A DNA stretch of 64,000 nucleotides from Anthoceros angustus (taxonomy: Eukaryota > Streptophyta > Anthocerotopsida > Anthocerotales > Anthocerotaceae). Below, piece after piece: positions 34,396 to 44,243 of this stretch; the stretch's first letter is position 1, and the number at the start of each line of letters is the position of its first letter. A program made the position numbers and the translations under genes. The notes under the pieces are model-generated. The model saw nothing but the letters and a program-made list of their open reading frames with translations, was not told the DNA's origin and did no database searches. Location: contig MU008164.1 of the NCBI GenBank assembly GCA_010909165.1, forward strand, positions 682,001-746,000. The letters are read 5' to 3'.

Positions 34396-34606
34396 CTGTA
34401 AGTGGTCACCATGGTGGATGAAGATGAGGGCTTCTTTTGCTACCTCGTTTCCCAGACAGTGTGAGCCTCCCAGAATGGCATGAAGGTGTACTGCCTGGGG
34501 TTATGGAGAAACCAATCCAGGTTGAACTTGGTGGGGTTGGGGTACAGCTCGGGATCCATGTGTACGTTTCTGTAGTTGCAAAATTTCTTCCTGTCTTTGG
34601 GAAACC
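34396..34606 (-). pseudogene. Cytochrome P450 last-exon fragment, copy 1, heme loop destroyed
   Basis: Compared with the copy at 37855-38080, this exon keeps KKFCNYRNVHMDPELYPNPT and HNPRQYTFMPF. Deletions of a few bases around 34457-34475 shift the frame through the heme-binding loop, giving WEAHTVWETR. After GTCTTTGGGAAAC it switches to an unrelated repeat, so the exon's 5' end is also lost. Confidence 0.85.
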
Positions 34607-35109
34607 AGTATTTCCTCTCTATCTTCACACCCATGTGTCTTTCAAGCTTAGGATGATTACAGGTCATCTTCGTGTCACATCGTCTCAGGATTGGGACTGA
34701 TAGATGGCTATGTCCAAATCCACTAAAAGAGTCCAGAATTTGCAGGTTATGCAACAAGGGTGTTGAGATTGAAGAACACTTTGTGTTCCTCTGTCCCATT
34801 TATGAAGATGTCAGGCATACTTTTATAAATCTATTTACGACAGCTTGATCTTCACTCAGGGGTTTTTTCTCTTTTCCTAACCATTATTGCAAGTGTTTGC
34901 TTGAAAAAAATGTGGGAAATGAAAACGCAACATATTCAACTTTTCAACCTGCCAGATAATTAATTATGCTTCACAACACTAGTTTCAAGGCCAGACTCTA
35001 AATAGCAGTTAATTCTCATTATGCCCTTTGTGTAACTCTGTCAATTCAGTCCCATGACGGAAATCCATCCTAGTGGACTTAAATAAAATTCTTCTTCTTC
35101 CCGAATGTT

Positions 35110-35191
35110 ATCAGAACTCAACAGTTAAGCGCCCTTGGGCCGGATCAGTATTGGGATGGGTGACCTCCCGGGAAGTCCCGGTGCTGCACCC
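35110..35191 (+). repeat. 5S rRNA-like segment, best preserved copy (5'-truncated)
   Basis: From ATCAGAACTC through AGTTAAGCGCCCTTGGGC, GGGATGGGTGACCTCCCGGG to GTGCTGCACCC the segment matches the last two-thirds of plant 5S rRNA, including box A, the intermediate element and box C of the internal Pol III promoter. The first 35-40 nt of 5S are replaced by the dispersed AATAAAATTCTTCTTCTTCC block. A pyrimidine-rich stretch follows. It cannot give a normal 5S rRNA; it is a fragment or the head of a 5S-derived repeat. Confidence 0.8.
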
Positions 35192-35286
35192 TCTCTCTCC
35201 ATTTTCATTTTCTTTCCTTTTTCCTGTCGGTATGAATAAAATAAAACCCAACTCCTTTTTTCCTTCTACGTACATCACACATTATA

Positions 35287-35475
35287 TGACATGCTCATTT
35301 TTAGAGAATTCAATCGCCATTTGCTCATTCTTAGAGAATTCAATCGCCATTCGCTGATTCCTAGATGATTCAATCGCCATTTACTCATTCCTAGAGAATT
35401 CAATCACCATTTGCTCATTCCTAGAGAATTCAATCGCCATTTGCTCTTCCTAGAGAATTCAATCACCATTTGCTG
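35287..35475. repeat. 30-bp minisatellite, copy 3 (most regular)
   Basis: Six or so units of CTCATTCTTAGAGAATTCAA TCGCCATTTG with very regular spacing. It looks like the source form of the two shortened arrays upstream. Confidence 0.88.
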
Positions 35476-35930
35476 CCTACGTTATTCAATCACCCATTTG
35501 TTGCCCTGCCCCCTGCCTGCCGTCCACTTTAATCACCCTTTATTAAAGGTTGAACAAAATGACACATACACGCCGTCACAAACACTGCTCGGGGGCCCGG
35601 GCTGCCGGCGACCAAGGCAGGCACGGGAATATGGAATGAACTGGCGGATGTAGTGGGGCGGGGTGTTGTGCAATGTGGACAACCTTGTTGCACGTGGTGC
35701 GGTCATACAGGGGCCACCACCCGCCCCTTGCCTGATGTTGGGCTAGGAGATGATGACCTCAAATAGGAAGTGGACCAGTGCCTCAGGACACGGCATCCTA
35801 AGTCTTTGAGTACCCTGAAGCTGAAGCAACAGCTCATGTTTCTGAGGATGAGGTGAGGAAAGCATGCACGCAGTACAATGTACCCTTGCTCTAGTTCGTC
35901 ATGTGGGCATTGAGGCGATCAAGATTCTGC

Positions 35931-36235
35931 AATCAGCGCCTGACTTAGTTCCCTCACAGTACTTACGTACAGGGAGATTCACAGAATTCACATGTTCTCT
36001 GACATGAGAAGAGGGTACATCCGTCTTAGCTGTCTCCAGTTTAAACAAGGTTGGAGCAAAGCAACCATATTCCCCTCAGAAGCTCAGAAGAAGAAAGCAG
36101 TACACGATAGACAGCTAGTTCGTCTTCATTCTCACGGTCGACCCTTACAACTGCAACAACCAGCTGCAATTGAATGCACACGGTACCCATCCTCACAACA
36201 ATGTCTCTTTCTTCGACCCTTGACATGATCTCCGT
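35931..36235. repeat. Mosaic segment: repeat plus DYW 3' end, copy 1
   Basis: From AATCAGCGCCTGACTTAGTT the block recurs at 36555, 38631 and 40495. The part from about 36110 on is the end of the DYW exon (minus strand). It breaks at GTGGAACTG, joining a segment that elsewhere follows GAGAGGGGAACTG. Confidence 0.8.
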
Positions 36236-36794
36236 GGAACTGGATTGCCAAGACGGAGGCTCTCCGGAAGCACCTGCAGTCGTGAATTAAGCAGGCAGAA
36301 GGGAGTCAGAAAGCAGAATCTTGGATGTGCAATACATGCTGGATCAATGTGATGTCCCTAGAGGAGAGTTACATACACGATAGGTGATGAAATCAATGGG
36401 ACGGTAATGGCGTCAGTCTGAAATCAGTGCTACGGGACTGGCTACCCAAGACCATCGCACGACCGACTTCTGCAGACGCTGCACCTTCCCTCTCCCTCCC
36501 TCCCCCCTGCAGGCCTTCAGGGGTTGCAAGTGGTGATGGCTGCAGTTTCCCCTGCAATCAGCGCCTGACTTAGTTCCCTCACAGTACTTACGTACAGGAG
36601 GAGATTCACAGAATTCACATGTTCTCTGACATGAGAAGAGGGTACATCCGTCTTAGCTGTCTCCAGTTTAAACAAGGTTGGAGCAAAGCAACCATATTCC
36701 CCTCAGAAGCTCAGAAGAAGAAAGCAGTACACGATAGACAGCTAGTTCGTCTTCATTCTCACGGTCGACCCTTACAACTGCAACAACCAGCTGC
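36236..36794. repeat. Mosaic segment: inter-gene repeat plus DYW 3' end, copy 2
   Basis: ACTGGATTGCCAAGACGGAG and what follows recur at 38327 and 40187. The second half repeats 35931-36175 and stops at CAGCTGCAATTG. No gene is complete here. Confidence 0.78.
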
Positions 36795-37480
36795 AATTGC
36801 CAAGTTCAAGGACGAGATATGGAATTCACAGTTCACTATTGAAACAAGACAGCTCTAAATGTGTGAACACTTTGTGATTGAAACTGGATAGCTCTAAATG
36901 AATGAACACTTTGTTACTAAAACTGGACAGCTCTAAGTGTGTGTCCAAAGTGGATGGATGCCCTTGGCACACCATGGTGCAAGGCTGCCTCGAGGGAGTA
37001 GATGCCATGAGACTTGTAGATGAGTGGATGCCCTTCTCTAGCCGAAATCTCTTTAGAATTCACTCGGCCATATCCGACTCCTACTTGACACCATCCAATC
37101 GGGATCACAAGAATTCACAGTTCACTACTGAAATTGGACAGCGACATCTCTAAATGTGAGGACACTTTGTTATTGAAATTGGACAGCTCTAAATGTATCA
37201 TGAACACTTAGTTACTGAAATTGGACAGCTCTAAATGTGTGTGCAAAGTGGATGGATGCCCTGGGCACACCATGGTGCAAGGCTGCCTGCAGGGAGTGGA
37301 TAACATGGGACTTGTAGATGAGTGGATGCCTTTGGCAAGTCCTATTATGATAGGAAAAATTCCGTCCTTCTTTTCTACGCTCGATGTCCTCGAGAACAGA
37401 GACGGCCCTTTTGCTGCTGTTAGGGTGAAGGTTGGAACGCTTTACCAGCAGCCCGCCTACGGATAGATCACAGCCTTGCC
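36795..37480. repeat. Short tandem repeats around GGACAGCTCTAAATGTGTG, copy 2
   Basis: Copy of 33355-34010 with small indels. It begins at CTGCAATTGCCAAGTTCAAG, where CTGCAATTG is common to the preceding DYW-end segment and this block. Confidence 0.8.
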
Positions 37481-37854
37481 GGCTGCCGTTTGGGTTGGCG
37501 GCTCACAGGAGCTCCGGCAAGACAATGCACCAGTATAGGAAACCCTGCTTTGGGACGAGGCGCTGGCCAATTCTGCACACCCCCCGGTCCGGCCCAAACC
37601 CCTCCGAGCAAAATCTCCTTCTACCTTGTCCTCCCTTCAAGGAGTGACATCCAATCCATACATGAGTTCATTGGAATTCCCCAATTAAACGTCATTGGGA
37701 CGGATTAGTGCTCGGATGGGGTGCCACCCATCTCCTTCAGGAGGATTGGGGCTGTGATTGGGGCTGTGCATACACAGCATTGAGACAACCGTGGAGGAAT
37801 GGACACTATTTACTTTGTGGAGTTTGATGAAATCTTGGGAACGAGTGTGTTCAC

Positions 37855-38080
37855 CTGTAAGTGGTCACCATGTAGTGGATGAAGATGAGGGCTTCCAGCT
37901 TTGCTACCTCGTTTCCCAGACAGTAGCGTGAGCCTCCCCCGAATGGCATGAAGGTGTACTGCCTGGGGTTATGGAGAAACCAATCCGGGTTGAACTTGGT
38001 GGGGTTGGGGTACAGCTCGGGATCCATGTGTACGTTTCTGTAGTTGCAAAATTTCTTCCTGTCTTTGGGAAACACTTGTC
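37855..38080 (-). pseudogene. Cytochrome P450 heme-binding exon (isolated), copy 2
   Basis: An exon with acceptor GTGCAG|GACAAG and donor TACAG|GTGAAC on the minus strand encodes FPKDRKKFCNYRNVHMDPEL, then FMPFGGGSRYCLGNEVAKLE: the P450 heme loop FxxGxRxCxG with its cysteine ligand. The wording (MPFGGGSRYCLGNE.AKLE) resembles the CYP85 clan of plant P450s, which act in terpenoid and hormone oxidation on the ER. No other P450 exon lies nearby; upstream sits a 42-bp tandem repeat and then unrelated segments. It is an orphan exon, even though its own frame is open. Confidence 0.82.
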
Positions 38081-38088
38081 CTGCACAT

Positions 38089-38217
38089 CGCAAATTTGCT
38101 TAGAGTTGAATTAGATGAGCAAGAGTGGAAGACAAATTTGCTTAGAGTTGAATTAGATGAGCAAGAGTGGAAGACAAATTTGCTTAGAGTTGAATTAGAT
38201 GAGCAAGAGTGGAAGAC
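38089..38217. repeat. 42-bp tandem repeat, 3 units
   Basis: The unit ACAAATTTGCTTAGAGTTGA followed by ATTAGATGAGCAAGAGTGGA AG is present three times in a row. At 40042-40083 the same unit occurs once, so the array expanded or contracted between the tandem copies. Confidence 0.92.
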
Positions 38218-38836
38218 GCATGAAACTTGACAAGCTGTGATAGCATGGATGGCAGGTGCAGCATTGCTTACCCTTGTACTCAATGTCGTGGAGAGCGACC
38301 CTAGGAGAGAGGGGAACTGGATTGCCAAGACGGAGGCTCTCCGGAAGCACCTGCAGTCGTGAATTAAGCAGGCAGAAGGGAGTCAGAAAGCAGAATCTTG
38401 GATGTGCAATACATGCTGGATCAATGTGATGTCCCTAGAGGAGAGTTACATACACGATAGGTGATGAAATCAATGGGACGGTAATGGCGTCAGTCTGAAA
38501 TCAGTGCTACGGGACTGGCTACCCAAGACCATCGCACGACCGACTTCTGCAGACGCTGCACCTTCCCTCTCCCTCCCTCCCCCCTGCAGGCCTTCAGGGG
38601 TTGCAAGTGGTGATGGCTGCAGTTTCCCCTGCAATCAGCGCCTGACTTAGTTCCCTCACAGTACTTACGTACAGGAGGAGATTCACAGAATTCACATGTT
38701 CTCTGACATGAGAAGAGGGGTACATCCGTCTTAGCTGTCTCAGTTTAAACAAGGTTGGAGCAAAGCAACCATATTCCCCCTCAGAAGCTCAGAAGAAGAA
38801 AGCAGTACACGATAGACAGCTAGTTCGTCTTCATTC

Positions 38837-39640
38837 TCACGGTCGACCCTTACAACTGCAACAACCAGCTGCAATTGAATGCACACGGTACCCATCCCTC
38901 ACAACAATGTCTCTTTCTTCGACCCTTGACATGATCTCCGTGGAACTGTGACAGTCACTGCACATGCGCAGATTCTTTGTTACCTCCAGAGGGGTGCCGC
39001 TTGGCGTGTTCAACAGACCAAACGCTAGAGCTAGCTTCTCAGCATGCCCACAAAGCATGGTTTCCTTTTCCTTCTCAGCCAATGGCTTCAACACCAAATT
39101 TGTGTGAGGTACGTGGCCTCCTTCCTGCTTCAGACGTGCATTCGTGCTCTCTACCTTAAGCGCGATATCCTCTCCCCTTTCTCCCACCAGGAATCTATGT
39201 GCCTGCTTATTCACCTCAATGCTCCCCACGGCAGGCTTCTTGTGAGCTCCTGCTACAATTCTCTGTGTTTCAATCCTGTCTACATCTGCCCACATACCTG
39301 CATCTGCGTAGGCATTGGCTGGGAGTCCAGCCTAACAATGCTTTTCCCTGCCTCATCTAAATGGCCTGCACGCCCAAGAAGATCAATCATGCAATTGTAG
39401 TGCTCAATATTAGGTTAGATGCCACACTGGTCAGCCATGGAATCAGTGCTTGCGACCCTCGTGGACCAGTCCCTCATGACTGCATGCTACTAGAAGGCAA
39501 GTAAAAAGTAACACCATCAGGCTGAATACCTTCAGTTAACATCTCCTCAAACAGGCTAGTGCTCTGTGACCATCGCGCTGTGGGAAGATGACGCGCGCAA
39601 CGAACTACATGTGGCAGGACGTCTAGGTAGATACTTGTCG
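38837..39640 (-). pseudogene. PPR-DYW:KP RNA-editing factor, C-terminal part, copy 1
   Basis: Minus-strand pieces: PPR/E-domain remnants (FEEMLTEGIQPDGVTF, CSHEGLVHEGRK, PNIEHYNCMIDLLGRAGHLD) in shifting frames with an in-frame TAA before PNIEHY, a gap of about 45 residues, then an open frame from NAYADAGMWADVDRI to the stop. That frame has HKKPAVGSIEV (PG box), HAEKLALAFG (HxE zinc/catalytic motif), CSDCH (CxxCH) and ends CCSCKGRP. DYW domains are cytidine-deaminase-like editing enzymes of plastids and mitochondria. KP in the PG box and terminal GRP define the DYW:KP variant proposed for U-to-C editing. The zinc and glutamate residues remain. Stops and frameshifts upstream, and no N-terminal repeats or targeting peptide, mark it as a pseudogene. 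Confidence 0.82.
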
Positions 39641-39796
39641 GACACGTACGTGATACCAGTAGCCTAAACAAACTTAATGTGTTGTCCATTTGAAAAGAGA
39701 AGGAGAAGTCTATTATAGACTGAGCCATTTGGACACAAGAGCCACCGGCTACTTGAGTTACGTCGGGCAACTCGAAGTTCCCGTGTAAACCTCAAA

Positions 39797-40021
39797 ATGT
39801 CTCCTTTGTATGTACTTGCACTTCATCGCTTGAGGGCCGGAGGCAAAGTGAGTCTGTCATCGCCAGCCATTTATGGTCTAAAATTTGCGGGCATTGTTCG
39901 TGTTGGGGCCACTGTTGCCCAGCTAGTAGGTATCGTCTTGGCCATTATCATTACCATGATAATGGCGCTTTCCAGCTTGCTTGAAGAAGTTGCGCATGCT
40001 CAAGAAAGTGGGACGAGTTAA
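39797..40021 (+). other. 74-codon ORF with a hydrophobic segment (copy at 41588-41881)
   Basis: The frame has one clear membrane-like stretch (LVGIVLAIIITMIMALSSLL). It occurs twice because of the tandem duplication; the second copy has a longer in-frame N-terminus through one-base differences. I do not recognise it, and it may not be a gene. Confidence 0.25.
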
Positions 40022-40040
40022 AAGGATATAAAGAAAGGAA

Positions 40041-41890
40041 GACAAATTTGCTTAGAGTTGAATTAGATGAGCAAGAGTGGAAGACGCATGAAACTTGACA
40101 AGCTGTGATAGCATGGATGGCAGGTGCAGCATTGCTTACCCTTGTACTCAATGTCGTGGAGAGCGACCCTAGGAGAGAGGGAACTGGATTGCCAAGACGG
40201 AGGCTCTCCGGAAGCACCTGCAGTCGTGAATTAAGCAGGCAGAAGGAGTCAGAAGCAGAATCTTGGATGTGCAATACATGCTGGATCAATGTGATGTCCC
40301 TAGAGGAGAGTTACATACACGATAGGTGATGAAATCAATGGGACGGTAATGGCGTCAGTCTGAAATCAGTGCTACGGGACTGGCTACCCAAGACCATCGC
40401 ACGACCGACTTCTGCAGACGCTGCACCTTCCTCTCCCTCCCTCCCCTGCAGGCCTTCAGGGGTTGCAAGTGGTGATGGCTGCAGTTTCCCCTGCAATCAG
40501 CGCCTGACTTAGTTCCCTCACAGTACTTACGTACAGGAGGAGATTCACAGAATTCACATGTTCTCTGACATGAGAAGAGGGTACATCCGTCTTAGCTGTC
40601 TCAGTTTAAACAAGGTTGGAGCAAAGCAACCATATTCCCCTCAGAAGCTCAGAAGAAGAAAGCAGTACACGATAGACAGCTAGTTCGTCTTCATTCTCAC
40701 GGTCGACCCTTACAACTGCAACAACCAGCTGCAATTGAATGCACACGGTACCCATCCCTCACAACAATGTCTCTTTCTTCGACCCTTGACATGATCTCCG
40801 TGGAACTGTGACAGTCACTGCACATGCGCAGATTCTTTGTTACCTCCAGAGGGTGCCGCTTGGCGTGTTCAACAGACCAAACGCTAGAGCTAGCTTCTCA
40901 GCATGCCCACAAAGCATGGTTTCCTTTTCCTTCTCAGCCAATGGCTTCAACACCAAATTTGTGTGAGGTACGTGGCCTCCTTCCTGCTTCAGACGTGCAT
41001 TCGTGCTCTCTACCTTAAGCGCGATATCCTCTCCCTTTCTCCCACCAGGAATCTATGTGCCTGCTTATTCACCTCAATGCTCCCCACGGCAGGCTTCTTG
41101 TGAGCTCCTGCTACAATTCTCTGTGTTTCAATCCTGTCTACATCTGCCCACATACCTGCATCTGCGTAGGCATTGGCTGGGAGTCCAGCCTAACAATGCT
41201 TTTCCCTGCCTCATCTAAATGGCCTGCACGCCCAAGAAGATCAATCATGCAATTGTAGTGCTCAATATTAGGTTAGATGCCACACTGGTCAGCCATGGAA
41301 TCAGTGCTTGCGACCCTCGTGGACCAGTCCCTCATGACTGCATGCTACTAGAAGGCAAGTAAAAAGTAACACCATCAGGCTGAATACCTTCAGTTAACAT
41401 CTCCTCAAACAGGCTAGTGCTCTGTGACCATCGCGCTGTGGGAAGATGACGCGCGCAACGAACTACATGTGGCAGGACGTCTAGGTAGATACTTGTCGGA
41501 CACGTACGTGATACCAGTAGCCTAAACAAACTTAATGTGTTGTCCATTTGAAAAAGAGAAGGAGAAGTCTATTATAGACTGAGCCATTTGGACACAAGAG
41601 CCACCGGCTACTTGGAGTTACGTCGGGCAACTCGAAGTTCCCGTGTAAACCTCAAAATGTCTCCTTTGTATGTACTTGCACTTCATCGCTTGAGGGCCGG
41701 AGGCAAAGTGAGTCTGTCATCGCCAGCCATTTATGGTCTAAAATTTGCGGGCATTGTTCGTGTTGGGGCCACCGTTGCCCAGCTAGTAGGTATCGTCTTG
41801 GCCATTATCATTACCATGATAATGGCGCTTTCCAGCTTGCTTGAAGAAGTTGCGCATGCTCAAGAAAGTGGGACGAGTTAAAAAGGATAT
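40041..41890. repeat. Tandem duplication (about 1.86 kb), second unit
   Basis: Second unit of the duplication. After GGATATAAAGAAAGGATAG it continues into sequence that also heads the next tandem duplication, so the two arrays abut. Confidence 0.9.
40697..41500 (-). pseudogene. PPR-DYW:KP RNA-editing factor, C-terminal part, copy 2
   Basis: Same fragments and the same in-frame stop as the copy at 38837-39640. In this copy single-base losses at about 40852 (GGGG to GGG) and 41034 (CCCC to CCC) break the DYW frame that is open in copy 1. The upstream PPR remnant is identical. Confidence 0.82.
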
Positions 41891-42094
41891 AAAGAAAGGA
41901 TAGGGTCCCTTAGCTTCACAAGACATGAACCTGAAGCAAGGGACAAAGTCTCGGAAACAAGACACACTATAAGTTCCAAGTTCTAATTTTCTAGTATTTT
42001 GTAAGCGGGTAAAGGGTTGGGTCCTTCAACTGACACCAATTGTCTTACTTAGTGTGCGTAGTCAGTTGTGCGTAGACTGTCTTACAGAAATCAG

Positions 42095-42255
42095 TGGGAA
42101 GAATGCTTGGTGAGGACGAGAAAGTTTCAGGCTTTCTCACGACTGCCACGAAATGCTTGGTGAGGATGACGAGAAATTTTCAGGCTTTCTCACGATTACA
42201 ACGAAATGCTTGGTGAGGATGATGAGAAAGTTTCAGGCTTTCTCAAGACTGCAAC
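42095..42255. repeat. Tandem repeat, about 54-bp unit, 3 copies
   Basis: AATGCTTGGTGAGGATGACG, then AGAAATTTTCAGGCTTTCTC and ACGATTACAACG, repeats three times with minor changes. The array recurs at 44455-44610. On the minus strand it would encode repeats around RKPETFSSSSPS, but no gene was established. Confidence 0.88.
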
Positions 42256-42831
42256 GATGGAACAGTGATTTGTCCTACTACTGCAGGCTACATCAAAATG
42301 ATGGGGGGGTTGTTCTGCAAGCTTCGTGATGACACCTTGGTGGTAGTCAGGCCTCTCGTCTGACCTGAAGTTGGAGTAATGGAATTGCAGGTAACACTTG
42401 TGGGCACGCCTGGTGAGTGATGGGATTTGTGCCAGACAACATTTTCCTGAAATGACCATTTATGTGAGAGTCAGATCGTGCTGGTACTTTGTTTTTTGTT
42501 TGACTGGACTGTGGCGTGATATGGGGGATTTGAGTTGTCCTCCTAGATCTGGAGCTAAGACACTATACATATTCTATTCTCTAGTCTCTCCAACAATTGA
42601 GGTCTATTGTCCAGGACTTCAAGTCAAATAATTAATAAGAAATAGATTCCATCAAGTATTTCCTACTCCTTTAAATTTGCTTTGCCTTTACAGTACCGGT
42701 ACACTAAATCTGAAGTTCCCACCAAAGTGGGTACATACTCAGTTATCACTCACCGAGGACGTGGTTACAACTTACCGCCCACTCACCCTTTCAGTGCGCC
42801 ACAAACTTTCTGTGAACTCACTTTTCACAAT

Positions 42832-43116
42832 TCAGGTAGCCCCACTGTCTCGTGCACTTGCCACAGCCAGAAATACCACACTCGCAATCACCGGGCTCCA
42901 AATCAGGAGTAGGGCCAGGCTGAAGTTGGGAGTGGTGAAATTCGGAAACAGCACGCTCCCGTATTGAATAAGCGCAGCCCCAGCCAAGGATGGTGCACCG
43001 AACTCGAGTAGGTAGAAGAGATCTTGCTGCCAGAACGGCAGAGCATTCATTCTCTCGTTCAGGAAACGTGCATCAGAGACGGCTGTCACAAGGGCAGAAC
43101 GCTCATTTGCACTCAC
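42832..43116 (-). CDS. Exon-like ORF with membrane segments, unknown protein
   Basis: A 94-codon frame has FWQQDLFYLLEFGAPSLAGA, a conserved-looking amphipathic part, then two hydrophobic stretches (SLAGAALIQYGSVLF and SLALLLIWSPVIASVVFLAV). It reads like an exon of a membrane protein, but I cannot name the family. The second tandem copy (about 45180-45460) has lost single bases and the frame is broken there. Exon borders were not established. Confidence 0.35.
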   Translation of the reverse strand: MSANERSALVTAVSDARFLNERMNALPFWQQDLFYLLEFGAPSLAGAALIQYGSVLFPNFTTPNFSLALLLIWSPVIASVVFLAVASARDSGAT

Positions 43117-43900
43117 TCACCTGAGAGCAAGGAAGGGCTTTCAGAAGCCGCCCGGATGCACAATGCAGGACAGGCAGTTGTTCTCGCCCTTGCCTTGGTC
43201 GGCAACGGCCGTCCTCGCAAGCCAGAAGCAGCTGGAACAGCGGGCAGCCAGGACGCAGTTGCGCAAATGCAAGGGTGTGGAATGCAGGCCATCTTCACAG
43301 AATAGGGCCTGGGCCACAGGGCAGTGGAGAGAGAGAGCTGTGGAGATGTTAACGGATTAGGAACGAAAAGTTAAGAAGTAAACTTGTGATCTTAGTCTGG
43401 ATTTGCAAACCCTCGCCATGGTGTGGAGCGCACTGCATCCCGTCAGGCATCACATTGTCTAATCACACAAACACACACAAGGTGGAGGAAGGTGGAGCCT
43501 GGAACACAACTAAGCCAGGATCTGCCCAAGCAGCAAAACACAGGAGCAAGGATGCGTTCAAAGCTACTGCAGAAGGGGTATGCGCAAAAAAGCGCAGAAA
43601 GATTGGTGCACAACACCAGTATATGGATCTGTGCAAACATCATGGGAGGACAGTCCCACCAAGGCATGGGGGCCCGAAGCCCTACCACTCTGCAGTGCTA
43701 TGGAAGACGGTAGAGGTGACACACACATGCCTCTTGCCGGCATGTGCAAGTGTGGGCACCACCTAGCATTGGAGAAACGGAAGCAGCTGCAGCGGCTTTT
43801 CAAAGCAGCGGAAGACGAAGCTTTTCGGTACATTGAAGGAAAAACGTATTCAGCGCAGCACAGGAAATTCCTGCTCTCCATCCACTTACCCATCACAACA
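43117..43900. other. No gene recognised
   Basis: Open frames up to 161 codons occur on both strands (repeated near 45.5-46.4 kb), but indels between the two tandem copies change all of them. This argues against coding constraint. Confidence 0.4.
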
Positions 43901-44243
43901 TCACTGAGGACTTATATAGAGGCCATGTTTCATTATGTAATGCTCAGGCTCTCGTCGGTAACGTCCGGTGAAGCATATCATACTCCTTATTCGTTTTGTG
44001 GCAAATATCCATGTGATTGTCGCAAAGAAACCCACGGTGAAACCGATCTCACAGGCTACCTTTGAAATGACTGGATGCGCTTCATCCCATTCATCTACTG
44101 AACTTGGGCTATCCCCTCCACCTGGCGGCTGGTTAGGAACTGAGCAAGGCCGCAGTGGAGCACCACAGAGCCCTGGATTTCCTGGGAGATAAGACGAGTT
44201 ATCCAATGTGCTGAATTGCTCCAGTCGGAATGGGACCAGAAAG
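43901..44243 (-). pseudogene. Duplicated 3' end of the LRR receptor-like gene
   Basis: This fragment repeats the last 110 codons of the gene at 46247-50138: the LPGNPGLCGAPLRPC cap, the acidic juxtamembrane part, the transmembrane helix and the short tail ending HGLYISPQ. The frame is open within the fragment but has no upstream LRRs because the duplication breakpoint lies just before it. Confidence 0.92.

Larger units (their letters stand above)
38180..40040. repeat. Tandem duplication (about 1.86 kb), first unit
   Basis: From AAGACAAATTTGCTTAGAGT to GGATATAAAGAAAGG the sequence repeats at about +1,860 bp. The copies differ by homopolymer lengths (for example GGGG/GGG and AAAAA/AAAA) and little else. 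The unit carries the PPR-DYW relic. Confidence 0.9.
41890..44243. repeat. Tandem duplication (about 2.35 kb), first unit
   Basis: From TATAAAGAAAGGATAGGGTC the sequence repeats at about +2,349-2,360 bp to 46594. The unit ends inside the LRR gene (AGAAAGATTA), so its right part is a copy of that gene's 3' end. Differences between units are mostly homopolymer lengths and 1-3 base indels. Confidence 0.92.

Noticed and set aside
38089-38217. Three 42-bp direct repeats considered as repeats of a coding region
   Set aside because: 42 is a multiple of three, but the block lies in an intron-like/intergenic setting of the P450 exon and no frame extends beyond it.
39400-39640. In-frame TAA in the PPR relic as a possible edited (U-to-C) stop
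   Set aside because: U-to-C editing acts on organellar transcripts; a nuclear mRNA would not be corrected, and frameshifts surround the stop.
43580-44065. 161-codon plus-strand ORF
   Set aside because: Its 3' part is the reverse complement of the LRR gene copy, and the second tandem unit changes the frame by indels.
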